A DNA stretch of 36,861 bases from Streptococcus infantis (GTDB lineage Bacteria > Bacillota > Bacilli > Lactobacillales > Streptococcaceae), in NCBI RefSeq assembly GCF_001579645.1, contig NZ_KQ970820.1, forward strand, positions 33,606 through 70,466. Reading direction: 5' to 3'. The notes under the pieces were generated by a model. The model did not search any database. It was not told the DNA's origin and saw only the letters and a program-made list of their open reading frames with translations. Positions within the stretch are counted from its first letter, which is position 1. Each line of letters opens with the position of its first letter. A program made the position numbers and the translations under genes. This document shows positions 24,190-32,573 of the stretch, in pieces.

Positions 24190-24933
24190 TTATTTCTCTA
24201 ATTCTAATAAAACACTAAGGGCTGACAGGGCATAAAGCGGTGCTGTTTCTGCTCGCAAAATACGAGGACCAAGACCTGCCAAGACTGCTCCTTTAGCTTC
24301 AAAACTCTCGATTTCTGCAGGTGAGAGACCACCTTCTGGACCAAAGATAAAGAGCAATTTAGCTCCTTTTTCCAGTCCAGCAACTGCTTGTATAAGTGCG
24401 GCTGATTCTCCTTCTTTAGCCGACTCTTCATAAGCCACCACGATGCGATCAAACTGGCTCAGTTGTGCTAGAAAGTCTGCCTTTTTCTCAAAAAGCGTAA
24501 TACTTGGGACAAAGTTGCGCTTGCTTTGCTCGGCTGCTCCAAGGGCGATTTTTTCTAGTTTCTCGACTTTTTTCCCTAGTTTTTTACCGTCCCATTTAGC
24601 AACTGACCAGTCTGCAGGGAAGGCCCAAATCTGACTGGCACCTAGTTCCGTCACCTTTTGAGTGATAAACTCCAACTTATCTCCCTTGGGAAAACCAGAT
24701 GCGATAGTCACTTGGACTGGCAGTTCCACATTGTCATCCAATTCCTCAACCAGCTCAAACTGACGCGCCTCCACATTGACCACGCGCGCCAAACGCTTAA
24801 TGCCATCATCAAATACTAAAGCGACCTCATCATCTTCTTTCAGGCGCATAACCTGAAACATGTGCTTGCTGGTCTCCTTGTCCTCGATGGTGACAGGAGA
24901 GACTGCACTGCCCTTGACAAAATACTGTTGCAT
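24190..24933 (-). CDS. rsmE: 16S rRNA (uracil-1498-N3)-methyltransferase RsmE
   Basis: A SPOUT-class methyltransferase of 247 residues, starting MQQYFVKG. The SAM-binding knot motifs are LFIFGPEGGLSPAEIE and LGPRILRAETAPLYALS. The start at 24933 has GGAGG five bases upstream; the TTG four codons earlier lies within that site. It begins one base after the prmA stop, so expression is coupled. Confidence 0.96.
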   Translation of the reverse strand: MQQYFVKGSAVSPVTIEDKETSKHMFQVMRLKEDDEVALVFDDGIKRLARVVNVEARQFELVEELDDNVELPVQVTIASGFPKGDKLEFITQKVTELGASQIWAFPADWSVAKWDGKKLGKKVEKLEKIALGAAEQSKRNFVPSITLFEKKADFLAQLSQFDRIVVAYEESAKEGESAALIQAVAGLEKGAKLLFIFGPEGGLSPAEIESFEAKGAVLAGLGPRILRAETAPLYALSALSVLLELEK

Positions 24934-24934
24934 A

Positions 24935-25885
24935 CTAGCCTCCAATTACACCAGAGATATCCTTGGTCTTCTTGAAGACACAGGCATTCCATTCCCCTTG
25001 AATCATATGGGTTTCAAGGAAAAATCCAGCTGACTCGGCTGACTCACGCACCATGTCCCACTTGTCCTTGATAATGCCACTCATGATGAGATAGCCTTCA
25101 TCCTTGACCAAGCGATAAGCATCCTCCGTCAGATGAATGAGGATATCCGCCAAGATGTTGGCCACGATGACGTCTGCCTCAATCTCCACGCCTTTAAGCA
25201 AATCGCCTGGGGCTACATGGATGTTTTCCATACCAGGATTGAGCACAATATTTTCCTGAGCGACGCGAACCGCCACGTCATCTAGGTCATAGGCAAAGAT
25301 TTCCTTAGCGCCAAGAAGAGAACTAGCAATAGAAAGAACACCAGAACCAGTCCCTACATCTAGTACTGTTTCGCCGCCACGAAGAACCTGCTCCAAGGCA
25401 AAAAGGCTCATCTTGGTTGTTGGGTGGGTCCCTGTCCCAAAGGCCATACCAGGATCTAGCTTGATAATCTTCTCGCCAGTTGTCGCCTCATAGTCCGTCC
25501 ATGACGGCACGATAGTCAAGTCATGAGTGATACGAGCTGGCTCATAATATTTCTTCCAGTTGTCAGCCCAGTCTTCCTCAGCCAAGGCAGTCGTGCCAAT
25601 CTTGACTTCTCCTAAGTCCATAAAGTCTGTCAATTCTGCAAGACGCGCCTGCAAATCCGTTTCAACAGCTGCTACATCAACTGTGTCAGGGTAGTAGGCA
25701 GTCACCACGATTTCTTCCTGTTGCTCGACTTCTGGGAAAATCTCACCGAAACGGTCGACATTGCCCACATAGTCCATGCTATCTTCAATTGCTACCCCTT
25801 GGGCACCTAACTCAATCAAGAGGTTGGAAACCAACTCCTCTCCCTCACGCTTCACTGTAACTTTTAACTCTTGCCATGTTTCCAT
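24935..25885 (-). CDS. prmA: Ribosomal protein L11 methyltransferase PrmA
   Basis: Trimethylates ribosomal protein L11. The 316-residue protein has the family N-terminus [17 protein letters not shown], a substrate-recognition domain, then a Rossmann SAM domain with [14 protein letters not shown] and the catalytic-region motif [11 protein letters not shown]. The start is taken at 25885 from the family N-terminus; an adjacent ATG at 25888 is equally possible and the ribosome site is weak. It is the first gene of prmA-rsmE-pepF, two of which modify ribosomes. Confidence 0.96.
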   Translation of the reverse strand: METWQELKVTVKREGEELVSNLLIELGAQGVAIEDSMDYVGNVDRFGEIFPEVEQQEEIVVTAYYPDTVDVAAVETDLQARLAELTDFMDLGEVKIGTTALAEEDWADNWKKYYEPARITHDLTIVPSWTDYEATTGEKIIKLDPGMAFGTGTHPTTKMSLFALEQVLRGGETVLDVGTGSGVLSIASSLLGAKEIFAYDLDDVAVRVAQENIVLNPGMENIHVAPGDLLKGVEIEADVIVANILADILIHLTEDAYRLVKDEGYLIMSGIIKDKWDMVRESAESAGFFLETHMIQGEWNACVFKKTKDISGVIGG

Positions 25886-26022
25886 CATTAAGATACCAAG
25901 CCCGTAAAACACAAAGCCAGAATAGGAAACTCTCTGAAGACGCTTGTGTCTAAGAGAAGTTTATCTTTTTGGCGCAGTGTTTAGGGCGGGTTCAGTTTAG
26001 AAATTTAACCGAACCATCCTTT
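25886..26022. other. Structured region upstream of prmA
   Basis: Two hairpins are visible: AAACT-CTCT...AGAG-A-AGTTT (25927-25962) with an inner GAC/GTC pair and, on the plus strand, a T-rich run after it; and GGTTCAGTT / AACCGAACC (25989-26015, one mismatch). No convincing promoter or known riboswitch is recognised; they may form the prmA leader or the 3' end of the GNAT transcript. Confidence 0.4.
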
Positions 26023-26496
26023 CTATTTCTCTATCAATTTTTTCATGTAGACCATATCCATGCCTTCTTTTTCAGGCTCGATATGAGTTTGACGATAGCC
26101 GTTTTTCTCGTAAAAAGCAACCATGCCTGTATCCTGTAACACCGTACACAAATCCCATTGTGTGATGGTTGGAAATTCTTTTTCCAGTAAGCTTAAACCT
26201 TTAGATCCATACCCTTTTCCTTGATACTGAGGCAAAATCGCTGCTGTTCCCAACCAAGCTTTCGTTAACTCGGCATTTGTCTGAACTCGTAAAAATCCGA
26301 TGTTTTCTTCATCTTCTTTTACAAAGTAGTAATAGCTATTGGGACGCTCAACTAATTTCCACTTGATTCGTTCGCGGTCCTCGAGATAAGGGTCATATTC
26401 ATCATGGTATTTTTCATAGACAGCCTTAAAGCTAGCTCTTTGAATCGCAATAATGGTTTCTAAATCCTCTGCTCCTGCTCTCTCAAGCCTTATCAT
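26023..26496 (-). CDS. GNAT-family N-acetyltransferase
   Basis: A 157-residue acetyltransferase with the acetyl-CoA pyrophosphate loop in ILPQYQGKGYGSKGL and the late FYEKNGYR motif common to the family. The acceptor substrate is unknown. The ATG overlaps the stop of the Nudix gene by 4 bases, so the two are translationally coupled. Confidence 0.88.
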   Translation of the reverse strand: MIRLERAGAEDLETIIAIQRASFKAVYEKYHDEYDPYLEDRERIKWKLVERPNSYYYFVKEDEENIGFLRVQTNAELTKAWLGTAAILPQYQGKGYGSKGLSLLEKEFPTITQWDLCTVLQDTGMVAFYEKNGYRQTHIEPEKEGMDMVYMKKLIEK

Positions 26497-26927
26497 AAAC
26501 TTTCCTCCAAATAATCCCTCAATCTCCCCTGGAGCTGAGGTACTGCCTGTTTAGAAGTGAGAAATTCTTCAACGGGCATCAGCTTATAAGCCTGACCTTC
26601 ATCTCCAAAGGTGATATTGTCAAATTGTTCTTGTCTTAGCGGACCAACCATAAAGACCGATTGCTTGTCTTCAAAGATTACGCTAGGATAAATCTTGCTC
26701 CAAAGCAGACAGTCTTCATCTAAATGAATTCCCAGTTCCTCATAAACTTCACGCGCTGCGCACTCGAAAGGACTTTCGTTTCCTTCACGACCACCACCTG
26801 GCAACTCCCACATGTTGGGACAAGGGATATCGTCCTTGTCATCACGTAAGATAGTCAAGACCTTATCCCCACAAATCAAGGCAATCTTGCAACCTTGGAA
26901 ATCCATTCTGCTATCCAATAATTCCAT
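26493..26927 (-). CDS. Nudix hydrolase
   Basis: A 144-residue pyrophosphohydrolase with a perfect Nudix box GX5EX7REUXEEXGU at 45-67 (Gly45, Glu51, Arg59-Glu60, Glu63-Glu64, Gly66). It probably cleaves a nucleoside diphosphate derivative or oxidised nucleotide; substrate is not predictable. A TG-TATCAT extended -10 is visible upstream on the minus strand near 26960. It is the first gene of a two-gene unit with the GNAT gene. Confidence 0.93.
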   Translation of the reverse strand: MELLDSRMDFQGCKIALICGDKVLTILRDDKDDIPCPNMWELPGGGREGNESPFECAAREVYEELGIHLDEDCLLWSKIYPSVIFEDKQSVFMVGPLRQEQFDNITFGDEGQAYKLMPVEEFLTSKQAVPQLQGRLRDYLEESL

Positions 26928-26976
26928 GATATTTACTCTTTTCTATGATAACAATTACTCTCTAGGAAAATACGAG

Positions 26977-27519
26977 CTAGCTTTCTTCGATTACTTTTTG
27001 GCACTCTGCATCCCAGTATGCTTGCCATCTGCCATGTTTTTTAGCAAAATAAACCGTAAACTCATCATTTACATAATCTGCAACATAGCGAAGATTAGGC
27101 GGATTTTCCTCAAAACTTAATACCCAAGGATGGAAGTAAAAAGTTTTCTCCCACCTCTTCTGAGTATAGCCCAAATCCTTGGCAAACTGAGGGATGGGTT
27201 GTTGCATCTCGCTTTCCAAACAAGACTGAATGACATTGTCAATACTATTTAAACGAGCTAATAGTTGTTGAAACTGCTCTTCTTCCTCCGTCTTAAAACC
27301 AATTAGAAATTCAAATTCCGAAAAGTCTTCAGGAAATTCAAGTTCTGTGACTGTACCATCTTCTGCATAACGCCCCTCCTCATCGACAAGGCGACGAGTT
27401 CCAGACTTCAACACTCTCTCGAAATCTAGATCCGCAAAGCGATTTCGGGGAAGAAACGACTCACGTTCTTGAGATTCTTGGAATTTCTTACTAAATAACC
27501 GCTTAAATTTCTGAAGCAT
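26977..27519 (-). CDS. Hypothetical protein downstream of the M50-type protease
   Basis: Not recognised. The 180-residue soluble protein begins with a basic segment (MLQKFKRLFSKKF) that could be a weak amphipathic membrane-binding helix. An acidic middle region (EFPEDFSEFEFLIGFKTEEEEQ) and an aromatic-rich C-terminal domain (FYFHPWVLSFE, RWQAYWDAEC) follow. The start at 27519 has GGGAG seven bases upstream; an alternative ATG at 27546 would overlap the protease stop. It is last in a three-gene minus-strand unit with DUF3013 and the M50 gene, which suggests linked function. Confidence 0.75.
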   Translation of the reverse strand: MLQKFKRLFSKKFQESQERESFLPRNRFADLDFERVLKSGTRRLVDEEGRYAEDGTVTELEFPEDFSEFEFLIGFKTEEEEQFQQLLARLNSIDNVIQSCLESEMQQPIPQFAKDLGYTQKRWEKTFYFHPWVLSFEENPPNLRYVADYVNDEFTVYFAKKHGRWQAYWDAECQKVIEES

Positions 27520-27542
27520 CGGACAGCTCCCTTTTCTATTTC

Positions 27543-28622
27543 TCATCTCACCTGAGTCTCTTCTTCCTGTATGGCTTGTTCCAACTCATCTAACCACTGC
27601 TGGTAGTAGGATTTCTCATCCCGCAGCATTCGGCTGCTATTCATTTTCTGTCTAGCAATCTTCATAGCCTTGTGAGTTTGAACTACATCTTTCTTTACCT
27701 TAAATTGATACCAAGCTTGAATGACCTGCATATCTGCTGTTTTTAGAGATAAAAAGGATTTGACTCCTCGAATGCTTGCATATTCTTCCGCTTTCTTATT
27801 ATCTCCTTCCAACAAGGAGACTTGAAGAAGGTATAGCTGAGAAATTGTTTTAATCATTGAGTTATCTGTATTTTCAAGTAAAGTTTGCAAGTGCTTTTTT
27901 GCCAACTCAAGCTTCCCCTCCATGATAAAAACTAATCCCTGTAGTGCTGATACACTACCAACAAAGCTCCCTTTTGCATCCTCAGGAACTGGTTGAACAA
28001 AGTCTTTCAAATCATATTCTTGAGGAGCCAGCAAAGTTTGAGCAGAATGTCTCAATACCAAGTAGGCGTATTTGGTATTTTCAGGGTGTTGTCTCAATTC
28101 CCAAATTTTCGCTCCATCGGTGATACCGACTGGCAAAGCATTGTTTAGGAAGAAAGACAAATTCAAAAAAATCCAAGTACCAGCAAAATACCAACTTCTT
28201 GTCAAAAATCCAAACAATATCGCCAATAACATCAAGCTGATATGAACTAGCAAGCCTCCTGAAAGCATCAGGATGATTCTTTGATCACTTTCATCTTCTT
28301 TCAATCCAATATACTGAGCACCAACATTTTTTATAACTGCTGTTCGACTAAGATGAAATCTGTCTGACTTTTTAACCAAAAGAAAGTTGCCTAGTCCAAA
28401 AGCTACTAGCCTATAGCCTGTCAAGTAACCACAAAAGGCATGTCCCAGCTCATGAAGAATAAAGATCACATACATGCTTAGAAGAGCGAAGGCATAACCA
28501 AAAGTAAAGGCTAAAACTGCTGAATACCCCAACTCTGCAAATGCGATAGTTCCACAAGCAAAAGCTAGCATAATAAAGACAAAAGCTAGCACATAAACCA
28601 AATACGTCCCAATTTTCTTCAT
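27543..28622 (-). CDS. M50-like membrane metalloprotease with C-terminal helical-repeat domain
   Basis: A 359-residue protein with about five membrane segments in the first 165 residues. HELGH (57-61) is embedded in the second or third segment, and a distant NALPVGITDGAKI (161-173, Asp169-Gly170) acts as the NxxP...DG half of the M50 site. Residues 200-355 are soluble and TPR-like (LQGLVFIMEGKLELAKKHLQTLL; repeated helix pairs). No PDZ domain, so it differs from RseP/RasP and looks closer to the SpoIVFB/YwhC group. The start at 28622 has GGAG at good spacing. The substrate is unknown. Confidence 0.82.
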   Translation of the reverse strand: MKKIGTYLVYVLAFVFIMLAFACGTIAFAELGYSAVLAFTFGYAFALLSMYVIFILHELGHAFCGYLTGYRLVAFGLGNFLLVKKSDRFHLSRTAVIKNVGAQYIGLKEDESDQRIILMLSGGLLVHISLMLLAILFGFLTRSWYFAGTWIFLNLSFFLNNALPVGITDGAKIWELRQHPENTKYAYLVLRHSAQTLLAPQEYDLKDFVQPVPEDAKGSFVGSVSALQGLVFIMEGKLELAKKHLQTLLENTDNSMIKTISQLYLLQVSLLEGDNKKAEEYASIRGVKSFLSLKTADMQVIQAWYQFKVKKDVVQTHKAMKIARQKMNSSRMLRDEKSYYQQWLDELEQAIQEEETQVR

Positions 28623-28640
28623 AAAATCTCCAACCAACTC

Positions 28641-29111
28641 CTAATATCTTGGATAAGGGTAAAATTCTCCTTCTTCCAAACCGACTTTCCCTTCTTCAAA
28701 GACTTCTTGGTTCCATTCCATGACGAATTCTTCTGCTTCTGGGTCTTCCAAAAAGTCCATGAGGGAATCTAGTCCAACCTCTGCAGTATCTTTAAGAAAT
28801 AGCGCAAAATAAGCTAAAAATTCACGAGAAAAACCTTTCTTCGGTAGGTAAGGGATGACCGTGAGATAGTCTTCTTCATTAACTGTTGACTTGGCAGGAT
28901 TGTAAAAAAGTACCGCTTCTTCAAAAAGGATATCATCTGACGAAACCTCGCCGTCTTCATCTAACATCTCCACCCCAGCAGCATTTTGTGCTTCTAATAG
29001 AAAACTCACTTCAACCGCATGATTGCGCTTGTCCCAGCTAATCTCATAATCAAAAGGAAAGTTCTTGTCCAACTCTTCTTGTAAAACATCTAAAAATCCA
29101 TATGTTGCCAT
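28641..29111 (-). CDS. DUF3013 family protein
   Basis: A 156-residue, very acidic soluble protein of the DUF3013 family, found mainly in streptococci and relatives, function unknown. Recognisable features are the N-terminus MATYGFLDVLQEELDKNF, a middle FYNPAKSTV segment and a Glu-rich C-terminus ending FYPYPRY. GAGGACAAA precedes the ATG. It heads the unit DUF3013-M50-hypothetical and is divergent from rarA. Confidence 0.85.
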   Translation of the reverse strand: MATYGFLDVLQEELDKNFPFDYEISWDKRNHAVEVSFLLEAQNAAGVEMLDEDGEVSSDDILFEEAVLFYNPAKSTVNEEDYLTVIPYLPKKGFSREFLAYFALFLKDTAEVGLDSLMDFLEDPEAEEFVMEWNQEVFEEGKVGLEEGEFYPYPRY

Positions 29112-29226
29112 TTTGTCCTCTTTCTATACGACTCTTCAATCGCCCCGAATACTCGGAAATATGCTAAAATAGATACTACCATCTTACCACATTCGTATCA
29201 GAAAATCCATGTTAGAAAGGGCTGCT

Positions 29227-30498
29227 ATGCCAGACAATCTCGCGCTTCGTATGCGCCCCAAAACCATCGACCAGGTCATCGGTCAGGAGCATCTAGTTGG
29301 ACCAGGCAAGATTATCCGCCGTATGGTGGAAGCCAATCGCCTATCCTCTATGATCCTCTACGGACCTCCAGGCATCGGAAAAACCAGTATCGCTTCGGCC
29401 ATCGCTGGAACGACCAAGTATGCTTTTCGGACCTTCAATGCGACAGTTGATAGTAAAAAACGCCTCCAAGAAATCGCTGAAGAAGCTAAATTCTCAGGTG
29501 GCCTTGTACTGCTACTAGACGAGATTCATCGTCTTGACAAGACTAAACAAGATTTTCTCCTTCCTCTCTTGGAAAGTGGTCTAGTCATCATGATCGGGGC
29601 GACAACTGAAAATCCTTTCTTTTCTGTCACTCCAGCCATCCGCAGTCGTGTTCAGATTTTTGAGTTGGAACCCTTGTCTAACCAAGATGTTAAAGAAGCC
29701 ATTCAAATCGCCCTGACTGACCCTGAAAGAGGTTTTGATTTCCCAGTTGAGTTAGATGATGATGCCCTTGATTTTATCGCAACATCTACCAATGGAGATC
29801 TCCGTTCTGCCTTTAACTCGCTGGATTTAGCAGTGCTCTCCACTCCAGAAAATGATGACGGTGTCCGTCACATCACGCTCGACATCATGGAAAATAGTCT
29901 TCAGAGAAGCTACATCACTATGGACAAGGATGGAGACGGACACTATGATGTTCTATCTGCCCTGCAAAAATCCATCCGTGGATCCGATGTCGATGCTAGT
30001 CTCCACTATGCTGCTCGCTTGATAGAAGCAGGTGACCTTCCTAGCCTAGCTCGTCGTTTGACTGTGATTGCTTATGAAGATATTGGCTTAGCCAATCCCG
30101 AAGCTCAGATTCATACCGTAACTGCTTTGGATGCTGCGCAAAGAATCGGCTTCCCAGAAGCTCGCATCCTCATCGCCAATGTCGTCATTGATCTGGCTCT
30201 TTCCCCCAAGTCAAACTCAGCCTACGTGGCTATAGATAAGGCCTTGGCTGACCTTAAAACATCGGGGCATCTGCCGATTCCACGTCACTTGCGAGATGGA
30301 CATTATAGCGGTAGCAAGGAATTAGGTAACGCCCAAAATTATCTCTATCCACATAATTATCCTGGTCACTGGGTCAAGCAAGAATACCTACCAGAAAAAA
30401 TCCGTGACCATCACTACTTTTCTCCAGAAGATAGTGGAAAATACGAACGGGCCCTGGCTCAACGCAAGGAAACCATTGATAAATTACGAAACTCGTGA
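29227..30498 (+). CDS. rarA: Replication-associated recombination protein RarA (MgsA)
   Basis: An AAA+ ATPase of the clamp-loader/WHIP family acting at stalled replication forks. The 423-residue protein has Walker A GPPGIGKT (46-53), Walker B DEIHR (98-102), sensor-1 GATTENP, sensor-2 region GDLRSAFN and the C-terminal tetramerisation part (KSNSAY, LRDGHY). The start at 29227 has GAAAGG six bases upstream; the longer frame from 29209 lacks a site. An extended -10, TG-C-TAAAAT (29162-29170), lies upstream. Confidence 0.96.
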   Translation: MPDNLALRMRPKTIDQVIGQEHLVGPGKIIRRMVEANRLSSMILYGPPGIGKTSIASAIAGTTKYAFRTFNATVDSKKRLQEIAEEAKFSGGLVLLLDEIHRLDKTKQDFLLPLLESGLVIMIGATTENPFFSVTPAIRSRVQIFELEPLSNQDVKEAIQIALTDPERGFDFPVELDDDALDFIATSTNGDLRSAFNSLDLAVLSTPENDDGVRHITLDIMENSLQRSYITMDKDGDGHYDVLSALQKSIRGSDVDASLHYAARLIEAGDLPSLARRLTVIAYEDIGLANPEAQIHTVTALDAAQRIGFPEARILIANVVIDLALSPKSNSAYVAIDKALADLKTSGHLPIPRHLRDGHYSGSKELGNAQNYLYPHNYPGHWVKQEYLPEKIRDHHYFSPEDSGKYERALAQRKETIDKLRNS

Positions 30499-30526
30499 AA
30501 TCCTTTTCAAAAATTTTAATTTTCCC

Positions 30527-30555
30527 TTGATTTTTTTTGAAAAAGTGGTATCATA
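30527..30555 (+). promoter_or_regulatory. Promoter of the 6S RNA-tRNA-Lys unit
   Basis: TTGATT (30527-30532), 17-base spacer and extended -10 TG-G-TATCAT (30547-30555) predict a start near 30562. A second hexamer, TATAAT (30555-30560), overlaps and could shift the start a few bases. Confidence 0.7.
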
Positions 30556-30561
30556 TAATCA

Positions 30562-30756
30562 TAGAAACGCTGTGGTGTACGACTTCACATTTAAGTGTTG
30601 ACCGACTATTTTTTGTATTATTAGGGAAACAAAAGTCTTCTAACAGCATGTAGGCCGTCTCACACGGAAACAGCTTCAGTTAGAGCGAGTTGCCCACCTG
30701 CTTAATTGCGCGGGTTCAATACAAACCGTGAAGTTTCGGCACCAATACAGCTTTTT
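30562..30756 (+). ncRNA. ssrS: 6S RNA
   Basis: A gene-free stretch of about 190 bases with its own promoter and the closing stem expected of 6S RNA. GCTGTGGTG (30570-30578) pairs with CACC-AAT-ACAGC (30740-30751), a 9-bp stem with a 3-base bulge. Further out-and-back pairings lie inside around an open centre, and TTTTT follows the stem. 6S RNA mimics an open promoter and sequesters sigma-A RNA polymerase in stationary phase. The position between rarA and a tRNA-Lys, the length and the stem all fit; the central bubble was not folded in detail. Confidence 0.82.
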
Positions 30757-30760
30757 ATTT

Positions 30761-30833
30761 GCCTCCTTAGCTCAGTTGGTAGAGCAGTAGACTCTTAATC
30801 TATGGGTCGCAGGTTCGAGCCCTGCAGGGGGCA
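30761..30833 (+). tRNA. tRNA-Lys (anticodon CUU)
   Basis: Cloverleaf: acceptor GCCTCCT / AGGGGGC (one T-G pair), D arm GCTC-AGTTGGTA-GAGC, anticodon stem GTAGA / TCTAT around loop CTCTTAA with anticodon CTT (30794-30796), and T arm GCAGG-TTCGAGC-CCTGC. Discriminator A; CCA is not encoded. It starts 9 bases after the end of the 6S closing stem, too close for its own promoter. Confidence 0.97.
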
Positions 30834-30847
30834 TATAAACAACAGGA

Positions 30848-30883
30848 AAAAGCCTTGAAATCAAGGCTTTTTTGTTGTTCTAA
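30848..30883 (+). terminator. Terminator of the 6S-tRNA-Lys unit (direct repeat, copy 1)
   Basis: Stem AAAAGCCTT-GAAATC-AAGGCTTTT with a T-run to 30873, followed by GTTGTTCTAA. All 36 bases recur identically at 34391-34426, in the same orientation, downstream of the SDR gene. Confidence 0.93.
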
Positions 30884-30981
30884 AGTAGGTTTATCCCCCA
30901 TTTTTTTATGAACTGCCTTTCCAGACATCTCTAATCTGATGACACTCTTCAAAAAAATTTTAAAAATTTAAAACAGAAGTC

Positions 30982-31029
30982 TTGCTTTTCTTTTTATTTG
31001 TGTTATACTTGTTCCTGTATTAGATACAA
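30982..31029 (+). promoter_or_regulatory. rrf2 promoter with palindromic operator, site 1
   Basis: TTGCTT (30982-30987), 16-base spacer and extended -10 TG-T-TATACT (31001-31009). The imperfect palindrome at 31009-31029 has right half AGATACAA-like (TAGATACAA) and a degenerate left half (TTGTTCCT). It aligns with the perfect operator at 31513-31533 and would cover the transcription start, so autorepression is likely. Confidence 0.72.
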
Positions 31030-31048
31030 GTTATCTAAAGGAGTTCAT

Positions 31049-31480
31049 ATGGATACAAAATTTTCAGTAGCCTTGCATATCCTAACTATGATTAGTGAAA
31101 GCAAGGATACCTTAAGTTCACAAGCACTGGCTGAGAGCGTCGGGACCAACGCTAGTTATATTCGTAAGGTGATTGCCTTATTGAAAAACGCTGGCCTGAT
31201 TACTTCCCATCAAGGAAAAACAGGCTATCAACTCAGTAAGTCCCCAAAGGACATCACCTTACTTGAAATTTATTTTGCAACACAAGAAGTCAGCCACATC
31301 AGCCTATTTCCCGTTCATCAAAATAGCAATCCCGATTGCCCAGTAGGGGAACATATCCAAGCTGCCGTTTCACCACTATTTGCTAGCGCTGAAGCTCAAC
31401 TTGAGAAGGAACTAGCCCACCAAACCTTAGAAGATGTCATTAACAATCTTTATAAAGAAGCCAAACAAAAACGAAACTGA
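31049..31480 (+). CDS. Rrf2-family transcriptional regulator
   Basis: A 143-residue regulator with the Rrf2 start MDTKFSVALHIL, winged helix (SQALAESVGTNASYIRKVIALLKNAGLI) and wing SHQGKTGYQLSK. It has only one cysteine (in NPDCPVGEHI), so it cannot hold the three-cysteine iron-sulfur cluster of IscR/NsrR; it fits the cluster-free YwnA-like branch. AAAGGAG precedes the ATG at 31049. Matching operators lie over its own promoter and ahead of the next gene, so it probably represses both. Confidence 0.92.
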   Translation: MDTKFSVALHILTMISESKDTLSSQALAESVGTNASYIRKVIALLKNAGLITSHQGKTGYQLSKSPKDITLLEIYFATQEVSHISLFPVHQNSNPDCPVGEHIQAAVSPLFASAEAQLEKELAHQTLEDVINNLYKEAKQKRN

Positions 31481-31533
31481 TTTGCATGCAGATCAGTTTT
31501 AAAAGACTATACTTGTATCTTTATCAGATACAA
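31474..31533 (+). promoter_or_regulatory. rrf2 terminator-like hairpin and Rrf2 operator, site 2
   Basis: AACTGATTTGC / GCAGATCAGTT (one T-G), starting inside the rrf2 stop region and followed by TTTT, is a probable attenuating terminator. Behind it, -10 TATACT (31508-31513) touches the perfect palindrome TTGTATCT-N5-AGATACAA (31513-31533). No good -35 is seen at standard spacing. The operator should control the downstream three-gene unit. Confidence 0.7.
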
Positions 31534-31555
31534 CAAAAAGAGAAAAGAGAAGACA

Positions 31556-32560
31556 ATGAAAGCCGCACAACACACTACTTATAACAAAAACAATATCACA
31601 CTGAACATCACAGAAATCGCAAAACCAAGTATCACAGACAAAGAAGTTTTGGTCAAAGTCACCACTGCTGGGGTCAACCCTCTCGATAACATGATTTCCC
31701 GAGGAGAAGTCAAGATGATTGTCCCGTACAAACTCCCACAAACTGCTGGAAATGAAGTGGTCGGTATCATTGAAGAGACCGGTAGACAAGTCAAAAATCT
31801 CAAAGTCGGAGACCGAGTTTTTGGACGTCTCCCACTCGAGCATATTGGTGCTTTTGCCGAGTATGTTGCCGTAGACAGTGCGGCCTTAGCCAAGGTTCCA
31901 GACTATCTGTCAGACGAGGAAGCCGCTGCCGTTCCTTTGACTGCCTTGACTATCATGCAAGCTTTAGAACTCATGGGAGCTCAAGCTGGCAAAACCATCT
32001 TTATCTCTGGTGGTACAGGCGGTGTCGGCGGGATGGCCATTCCGATTGCTAAGGCTAAAGGTTTGAAGGTCATTACCAATGGGGCTGGAGATAGTGCTGA
32101 GCGTGTATTGAACCTAGGAGCAGACCGCTTTATCGATTACAAAACAGAGGATTATACAAAAACTGTTAGCCAGGTTGATTATGTCCTCGATACCCTTGGT
32201 GGCTCTGAAACTGAAAAACAAATGTCTATCATGAAAAAAGGTGGTCAGCTTGTTTCCCTCCGTGCTATGCCAAATGGTGACTTTGCCAAACGGATGAACC
32301 TGCCAAAATGGAAACAGATCCTACTTGGACTAGCCGGTCGCACATTTGATAAGATGGCTGACAAATACGGCGTTCACTACCATTTTATCTTTGTAGAAAG
32401 CAATGGCGCTCAATTACAAGAGGTAGCTGACCTCTTTAGCAAATTAGAAATCAAGCCATCTATCGATACAGTCTATCCATTTGAAGAGGTGAATAGCGCC
32501 TTAGACAAGGTCGCTAATGGTCGCTCACGTGGAAAAACAGTCCTCAGCTTTAAGAAATAA
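31556..32560 (+). CDS. NADP-dependent quinone oxidoreductase (MDR family, zinc-free)
   Basis: A 334-residue medium-chain dehydrogenase/reductase with GroES-like N-terminal domain (AGVNPLDNMISRGE, AGNEVVG) and Rossmann domain with GGTGGVGG (152-159). The zinc-binding Cys/His set of alcohol dehydrogenases is absent, as in quinone reductases. It probably detoxifies quinones or reactive enones with NADPH. It is the first structural gene behind an Rrf2 operator; the hydrolase follows 13 bases later. Confidence 0.9.
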   Translation: MKAAQHTTYNKNNITLNITEIAKPSITDKEVLVKVTTAGVNPLDNMISRGEVKMIVPYKLPQTAGNEVVGIIEETGRQVKNLKVGDRVFGRLPLEHIGAFAEYVAVDSAALAKVPDYLSDEEAAAVPLTALTIMQALELMGAQAGKTIFISGGTGGVGGMAIPIAKAKGLKVITNGAGDSAERVLNLGADRFIDYKTEDYTKTVSQVDYVLDTLGGSETEKQMSIMKKGGQLVSLRAMPNGDFAKRMNLPKWKQILLGLAGRTFDKMADKYGVHYHFIFVESNGAQLQEVADLFSKLEIKPSIDTVYPFEEVNSALDKVANGRSRGKTVLSFKK

Positions 32561-32573
32561 AAAGGAAAACACA

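Noticed and set aside
30884..31048. Phage or integrative element attachment site at tRNA-Lys
   Set aside because: The repeat does not include any tRNA bases, only the terminator, and no integrase, excisionase or phage gene is found in the cassette.
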